From Massilia sp. Root351 (GTDB lineage: Bacteria > Pseudomonadota > Gammaproteobacteria > Burkholderiales > Burkholderiaceae_D), in assembly GCF_001425045.1 (NCBI RefSeq), contig NZ_LMDJ01000023.1, positions 199,420 through 263,419 on the forward strand: 64,000 nt of DNA, in the 5' to 3' direction. This document shows positions 60,046 to 64,000 of this stretch, piece by piece (position 1 is the first letter of the stretch; the number at the start of each line of letters is the position of its first letter). The notes under the pieces are model-generated. The model made no database searches, was not told the origin of the DNA, and worked only from the letters and a program-made list of their open reading frames with translations. Both the position numbers and the translations under genes were made by a program.

Positions 60046-60906
60046 CTATGCACGTCCCGGTGCGCTGTTGCGCCCCTTCCAGCTTCGGGGCGCGGCGCCG
60101 GCATAGGCCACCCCGCTGCAGGGCGTGGCGAACAGCGTGCCTTCGGGCTTTTCGGCCGCTTCCGCCTGGCACGGCGCCATGCCCGCCACGAAGGACGGCA
60201 CGCGCAGCAGCTGGTATTCGCGCACGGACAGGCCCATGTCCGCGATCATGGCGGCCTGCAGCGCGGCATAGTTCATGCGCAGCTGCGGGTAGCGCGTGAG
60301 CAGCACCGCTTCGATCTCGAAGGCCAGCTTCAGGTGGGGCCCGTCGTGCAGGCCCAGCCGCCTGGCCAAGTCCATGATCCAGGGCAGGCGCTCGTCGGTG
60401 GAGTTGATCGGGCGGCCGTAGCCGTAGATCTTGCTGCGTCCGGTTTCGGTCCATACCACGTCGGCCAGGCTGGCGCCGGCCTGCACCTGGGCCAGCGCCG
60501 ACTGCAGGAAGGCCATGCACATCAGGCCGGCGTGGCCGCCGTACACCTTGGCCTCCGACACCGCCATGCCGGCCACCAGGCCCAGCGCGGCGCTGCTGCG
60601 CGCGCTGCCTGCCAGCGCCGCCACGCGGTTGTTCCACAGGCGCGCATCCGGGTAGCTGGTGTGGGTCCACAGCGCCTGCACCATCTCGGCCTGCGCCGTG
60701 CTCAGGCGGCGGCCGGTGATGCCGAAGGCGTACAGCTCTATCCACTGCAGGTGGCGCAGGTCGCGGTGCAGGTCGTGGCCGCGGAACACCGCGTGGCTGC
60801 CCGGGAAGGCGGCGCCGGCCCGCGTGCGCAGGCGGCCGGCGAACTGCTGCAGCAGGGCCGGACCGCGCGCGGGCGCGGCGGGCTGGTAGTGCAAGGCGGC
60901 GCTCAT
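60046..60906 (-). CDS. Citrate-synthase-fold protein A (divergent)
   Basis: A 286-residue protein of the citrate synthase / citryl-CoA lyase superfamily, shorter than typical 370-430-residue enzymes. Recognisable blocks are SSAALGLVAGMAVSEAKVYGGHAG, equivalent to the first catalytic-His loop (His kept), and KIYGYGRPINSTDERLPW, equivalent to the GxGHxxY...DPR motif but with Arg where His is expected. The usual Asp region reads MNYAALQAAMIADMGL with no Asp in place. It therefore probably lacks normal citrate synthase chemistry alone. It overlaps its paralogue gene by four bases. May form a mixed dimer with protein B; the function is unknown. Confidence 0.7.
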   Translation of the reverse strand: MSAALHYQPAAPARGPALLQQFAGRLRTRAGAAFPGSHAVFRGHDLHRDLRHLQWIELYAFGITGRRLSTAQAEMVQALWTHTSYPDARLWNNRVAALAGSARSSAALGLVAGMAVSEAKVYGGHAGLMCMAFLQSALAQVQAGASLADVVWTETGRSKIYGYGRPINSTDERLPWIMDLARRLGLHDGPHLKLAFEIEAVLLTRYPQLRMNYAALQAAMIADMGLSVREYQLLRVPSFVAGMAPCQAEAAEKPEGTLFATPCSGVAYAGAAPRSWKGRNSAPGRA

Positions 60907-61766
60907 GCGGCCTCCCGCAGCTGCATGGACGGCGTGGCGGCCGGATCGAGCTCCAGTTTATAGAAGGGGAAGTGCTTGAAGCCGGTGCGGCCCTGTTCCA
61001 GCGCGTGGGCGGCGGCGCCGGGCAGGCGCAGCAGCAGGTACAGCATCTCGCCCTCGTCGGGGCTGAAGCCGAGGTCGTTGAACACGCAGGCGGCCACGCC
61101 GCTGACGGCCAGCGGCAGGCCGACGGCGGCGCGCGCATGGTCTTCGCGGCCGAGCGACACTTGCGCGTGCAGCCAGGCGGTGTAGGGACCGGCGCCCAGC
61201 TCGGTCAGCGTGGCCAGCAGCTGGCGCACCGGCAGCGCGGTGCTCACGCCGTGCGGGTCGAAGCCGGGCACGTGGGCGGCCTCGGGCCAGACGTCGACCA
61301 CGTCCTGGCGGCGGCCGGCAAGATAGGCGGCCCAGGCCGACAGGTCGGGGCCGCAGCTGCGCCACATGGTCATGGCGTCGTGCACTTCGCGCGCGCCGCC
61401 GCTGCGGCCGGCGCCCACGGCCAGCGCCGCCATCAGGGCGGAGGCGGCGGACGAGCCGCCCACGCCGGCGCACATGGCCGCGTGCACCGAGGCGTCGCGC
61501 GGGCCGGGATTGGCCAGCGCCACGGCCAGCGCTTCAAGCGCGTCGAGCTGCGGGCGGGCCGGCAGTTCGCTGCGCAGCAGCAGCCACAGCATCTCCACCC
61601 AGCGCGCGTTGCCCACCATTTCGCCGTACACGTCGTAGCCGCGCAGGCGCGCGCTGCGGGTGGCGAAGGCGTTGTCGGCCTCCGGCGCTTCATCCCAGAT
61701 GGCGGTGTGGATCAAATCCTTGGGCGAGGGCGCCGGCGCCGCGTGCAGGTTCTGCTGCGCCATCAC
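60903..61766 (-). CDS. Citrate-synthase-fold protein B (divergent)
   Basis: A 287-residue protein of the same superfamily as its downstream neighbour. The block RDASVHAAMCAGVGGSSAASALMAAL and the end LAVSGVAACVFNDLGFSPDEGEMLYLLLRLPGAAAHALE follow citryl-CoA lyase patterns closely. The first catalytic-His loop reads GAGRSGGARE (His absent), and the Asp position in the LNVDG-type motif is Ser (LAVSG). It is translationally coupled by four-base overlaps to both the upstream ThDP enzyme and protein A. Likely acts in concert with them on a 2-oxoacid-derived substrate; this is inference. Confidence 0.7.
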   Translation of the reverse strand: MMAQQNLHAAPAPSPKDLIHTAIWDEAPEADNAFATRSARLRGYDVYGEMVGNARWVEMLWLLLRSELPARPQLDALEALAVALANPGPRDASVHAAMCAGVGGSSAASALMAALAVGAGRSGGAREVHDAMTMWRSCGPDLSAWAAYLAGRRQDVVDVWPEAAHVPGFDPHGVSTALPVRQLLATLTELGAGPYTAWLHAQVSLGREDHARAAVGLPLAVSGVAACVFNDLGFSPDEGEMLYLLLRLPGAAAHALEQGRTGFKHFPFYKLELDPAATPSMQLREAA

Positions 61767-63649
61767 TCGCCTCCGTTGAGCAGGACCCGCAGGCGGCTGC
61801 CCATGGGCGGCACTTCCTCCGGGTCGATCTGGATGTCGAGCAGCGTGGGGCCGGGATAGTTGCAGATGGCCTTGATGTCGAGCGCCTCCAGCTCGGCCGC
61901 CGAGCGGATGGTGTGGCCGCGCCCGCCCAGCGCGCGGGCCAGGCCGGCGAAATCAGTTTGCGGCAGGGCGAAGGCGATCGGCTCGCCGCCGCCCAGGCGC
62001 TGGCCGTGCTTGACCATGCCCAGCGCCGCGTCGTTAAGAATGACGAACACCACGCACTGCTGCTCGGCCACCGCCACGGACAGCTCCTGGCCGCTCATCA
62101 GCATGCTGCCGTCGCCGGTGATGCACACCACCGGCGCCGAGGCGTTGCCGGCCGCCGTGCCGACGGCCGCGCCGATGGCCCAGCCCATGGGGGCGAAGTG
62201 GGACGTCAGGCGCAGCCAGCCGCCGGCGCTGCGGCGCTTGCCCAGTTGGCGCGACCGGTCGCTGTTGCCGGCGCGGCGTTCGCCCATGCGGCGGTCGCGC
62301 GGCTGCAGGTAGTGGATGGCCCAGGCGGCGCTGCTGCCGGCGTCTGCCAGGAAGCGGGTGCTGGGCGGGAACATGCGGCCCAGCTCCTTCATCAGGCGCT
62401 GCGGCTTGATCGGCACCGCGTCGCTGTCGTAGGCGGCCTGGGAGTCGAGCATGGAAGCCGGCTCCCAGCGGTGGCTGGCCAGCTCGCGCTTGTGGCGGCG
62501 CTTGGCGCGCGCGGACACGCCCAGGTGGCCCTGGCCCAGCATGGTGGCCTGCTCGTGGGCGATGCCGTCGACCAGGCGCTCGAACACGGCGGCCAGGCTG
62601 CCGCGCACGTGCAGGCCGGCCATCGGCGTGCGCGCGAGGTGCTCCTCGCAGTCGCCGACGTGCACCAGGCGGCCGTTCAGCAGGCTCTCGCTCCAGCCGC
62701 CGGTGTCCCATTCGCCCATGCTGCAGCCGACTGCCAGGATCAGGTCCACCGAGCTCTCGCGCAGGGCCGCGTCGGCCGTGGCGTGGCCGCCGAAGCCGAA
62801 GGTGCCGCGGTACAGCGGATGCTGCGGACTGACCAGGCCCTTGCCGTCGGTGGTGGTGATGAAGGTGGCGCCCTCCAGGTCGGCGAACTGCAGGATGGAG
62901 TGGATGGCGTCGGTGCAGCCGGCGCCGATCAGCATCACCACGTTGCGCGCGCCGGCCAGCAGCGAGCGCAGCTTTTCCACCGCGCCGTCGTCCATCAGGC
63001 CGGCCGCGCCATGCAGGGCGGACAGGTCGTAGCTGGGCGCCGGCTGCGGGCTGGCGGCGCGGAACACGTCGGACGGCACGCTCAGGTGCACCGGGCCGGG
63101 CGCGCTGCGGGTGGCGTGCTGCAGCGCGGTGACCAGTTTCCATTCCAGCTGGGCGGGGTGGGACACCATGGTGTTGTAGCGCGTGCAGTGGCGGAACATG
63201 GCCAGCACGTCGATGCCGGTGCAGGACGATTCCTGCAGCGTCACCTTGCCGAAGGAGGGCAGATTGGGCTGAGCGGTGATGACCAGCACCGGCACGCCGT
63301 TGGCGTGGGAGTTGGCCACGGCGGTGAGCATATTGGTGGCGCCCGGGCCGGAGGTGGAGATGCAGACGCCGAGCTTGCCGGTTTCGCGGGCGTAGCCGTC
63401 GGCCATGAAGGCGGCGCCGGCCTCGTTGCGCGCCACGATCTGGCTCAGGTTGCCGCCGTTGCGCAGGTTGCGGGCGATGGCGTTGTACAGCGGCTCGATG
63501 GCGCCGCCGGGCACGCCGAACACGTAGTCGACCCCCATCTGCTCCAGGTAGGCCACCAGCAGGTCGGCGGTGTCGGTGATGTGCAGGGTGGGATTGGCGG
63601 CGGCAGGGCGTGACTTCTCCTGTCGTTCAAACTCGACATTGTCAAACAT
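61763..63649 (-). CDS. Acetolactate-synthase-like ThDP-dependent enzyme
   Basis: A 628-residue thiamine diphosphate enzyme. The N-terminal domain has VFGVPGGAIEPLYNAI and the catalytic Glu in ARNEAGAAFMADGYAR. The C-terminal ThDP motif is GDGSMLMSGQELS...FVILND. Compared with acetolactate synthase it has a basic insertion near residues 450-478 (ERRAGNSDRSRQLGKRR) before the SHFAPMGWAIGAAVG block. GGAG lies before ATG 63649. First gene of the coupled trio with the citrate-synthase-like pair. It is not near ilv genes, so it is unlikely to be the housekeeping enzyme; it may decarboxylate pyruvate or another 2-oxoacid for a specialised product. Confidence 0.82.
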   Translation of the reverse strand: MFDNVEFERQEKSRPAAANPTLHITDTADLLVAYLEQMGVDYVFGVPGGAIEPLYNAIARNLRNGGNLSQIVARNEAGAAFMADGYARETGKLGVCISTSGPGATNMLTAVANSHANGVPVLVITAQPNLPSFGKVTLQESSCTGIDVLAMFRHCTRYNTMVSHPAQLEWKLVTALQHATRSAPGPVHLSVPSDVFRAASPQPAPSYDLSALHGAAGLMDDGAVEKLRSLLAGARNVVMLIGAGCTDAIHSILQFADLEGATFITTTDGKGLVSPQHPLYRGTFGFGGHATADAALRESSVDLILAVGCSMGEWDTGGWSESLLNGRLVHVGDCEEHLARTPMAGLHVRGSLAAVFERLVDGIAHEQATMLGQGHLGVSARAKRRHKRELASHRWEPASMLDSQAAYDSDAVPIKPQRLMKELGRMFPPSTRFLADAGSSAAWAIHYLQPRDRRMGERRAGNSDRSRQLGKRRSAGGWLRLTSHFAPMGWAIGAAVGTAAGNASAPVVCITGDGSMLMSGQELSVAVAEQQCVVFVILNDAALGMVKHGQRLGGGEPIAFALPQTDFAGLARALGGRGHTIRSAAELEALDIKAICNYPGPTLLDIQIDPEEVPPMGSRLRVLLNGGE

Positions 63650-63847
63650 ATAAGCTCCTAATATGGGCGAAATCGGCTTGTCCGATAAGCCGATATTAAC
63701 TAGCAAGATTGCAACGTTGAGTGCTCAAATGCAATAAATGTTGCAGTGCGAGATAATAGCTTAAATTTCAGGCAATGTGTGAGATTTGGTGATAATTAGT
63801 GAAAAAATTCTATTGCCGCTTTCGTAATAACGATTGCTGCAATGAAA
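63650..63847 (-). other. AT-rich leader/promoter region of the ThDP-enzyme operon
   Basis: 198 nt between the paralogous receptor (stop at 63848) and the ThDP-enzyme start, more AT-rich than the genes. It holds the hairpins at 63672-63694 and a separated TTGCAAC / GTTGCA repeat (63709-63715, 63740-63745). TAATAG and TTGTGATAATT-like stretches may be promoter elements; none is certain. Confidence 0.4.
63672..63694 (-). promoter_or_regulatory. Leader hairpin(s) upstream of the ThDP enzyme gene
   Basis: ATCGGCTT (63672-63679) pairs with AAGCCGAT (63687-63694) around a 7-nt loop, 23 nt before the start codon. CCGAT is repeated (63682-63686), so ATCGG could instead pair with the nearer copy, giving two mutually exclusive stems. 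It may be a protein-binding dyad or a small leader switch. Confidence 0.35.
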
Positions 63848-64000
63848 TTACAAGGTGAACAAGGCCCGCAGGTAGACCGAGCGCGGGGCCATGGGCAGGT
63901 CGTTGGGGATGAGACCGGGCGCCAGGCTGGGCTCGCGCACGTCGGCGTTGAAGACGTTGCGCAGCGCGAGCGACAGTTCGCAATGGCGCAGCAGGCGGCC
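63848..64000 (-). CDS. C-terminus of a second TonB-dependent receptor (partial)
   Basis: The final 50 codons of a minus-strand gene that continues beyond the window. The translated end contains RNVFNADVREPSLAPGL and finishes YLRALFTL, matching the C-terminus of the receptor at 57852-59957 (RNAFNADVREPSVAPGL, ending SLQASYKL). The terminal hydrophobic/aromatic strand is the outer-membrane insertion signal. It lies upstream of the ThDP-enzyme operon on the same strand, so paralogous receptors bracket that operon. Confidence 0.8.
   Translation of the reverse strand, partial: GRLLRHCELSLALRNVFNADVREPSLAPGLIPNDLPMAPRSVYLRALFTL

Noticed and set aside
61913-63613. 566-codon plus-strand open frame opposite the ThDP enzyme
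   Set aside because: Antisense shadow; the ThDP motifs are unambiguous on the minus strand.
61763-63649. Housekeeping acetolactate synthase (ilvB/ilvI)
   Set aside because: No ilvN/ilvH or ilvC neighbour, an unusual basic insertion and tight coupling to citrate-synthase-like genes argue against it.
1-64000. tRNA, rRNA, CRISPR array or intact insertion sequence
   Set aside because: I looked for cloverleaf-like blocks, regularly spaced repeats and transposase motifs and saw none.

Overview
The window reads as a chromosomal segment of a high-GC betaproteobacterium, most likely Oxalobacteraceae (Massilia/Duganella/Janthinobacterium type). That placement is inferred from the GC-rich codon use, the cyoABCD-SURF1-regBA arrangement, the many sensor kinases and TonB receptors, and a class of palindromic repeat (61-123) that I associate with this family; no rRNA or marker gene confirms it. 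Genes are densely packed on both strands. No stretch over 300 bases lacks a gene; the longest gaps (15282-15519, 3822-4045, 11188-11405, 63650-63847) are promoter-type intergenic regions. I saw no tRNA, rRNA, CRISPR array, integrase or intact insertion sequence.

Layout: (1) 1-2780: a pentose-oligosaccharide operon (GPH sugar symporter, then intracellular GH43 glycosidase) under a probable LacI-family xyl-box operator. (2) 2949-12167: mixed metabolism and small genes: YcaC-like hydrolase, two divergent small proteins, LysE exporter, DUF1003 membrane protein, a two-subunit molybdenum hydroxylase, an amino-acid permease and a Crp/Fnr regulator. (3) 12183-18623: hybrid histidine kinase, ferredoxin-NADP reductase, MscS channel and aromatic-amino-acid-type permease. 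(4) 18738-33193: a six-gene plus-strand cluster of two tandem DUF4132 giants, a MoxR/YehL AAA+ ATPase, a DUF5682 (YehM) protein, a VWA (YehP) protein and a SWIM zinc-finger (YehQ) protein. The last four overlap each other by 1-8 nt. This is the counterpart of the poorly understood E. coli yehI-yehLMPQ locus. (5) 33190-40170: chemoreceptor, TorF-like porin, LysR regulator with a divergent exported DJ-1/PfpI protein, small genes and an MHS-type transporter.

(6) 40299-47035: cytochrome bo3 ubiquinol oxidase (cyoABCD), SURF1 assembly factor and the RegB/RegA redox two-component system, all co-directional. (7) 47052-51514: TonB_C/Sel1 repeat protein with a TTG start, glutaredoxin, arylamine N-acetyltransferase, trypsin-like protease and small secreted proteins. 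(8) 51622-57714 (minus): a stressosome module, RsbR-RsbS-RsbT followed by a SpoIIE-type phosphatase and two histidine kinases, mostly with overlapping stop and start codons. (9) 57852-64000 (minus): a TonB-dependent receptor, two divergent citrate-synthase-fold proteins and an acetolactate-synthase-like ThDP enzyme in a translationally coupled set, plus the C-terminus of a second, homologous TonB receptor at the window edge.

The best candidates for undescribed biology are region 4 (tandem DUF4132 with MoxR/VWA/DUF5682/SWIM), region 9 (ThDP enzyme plus a citrate-synthase-like pair that appear to have lost canonical catalytic residues, flanked by receptors), and region 8 (stressosome output into histidine kinases rather than a sigma-B cascade).
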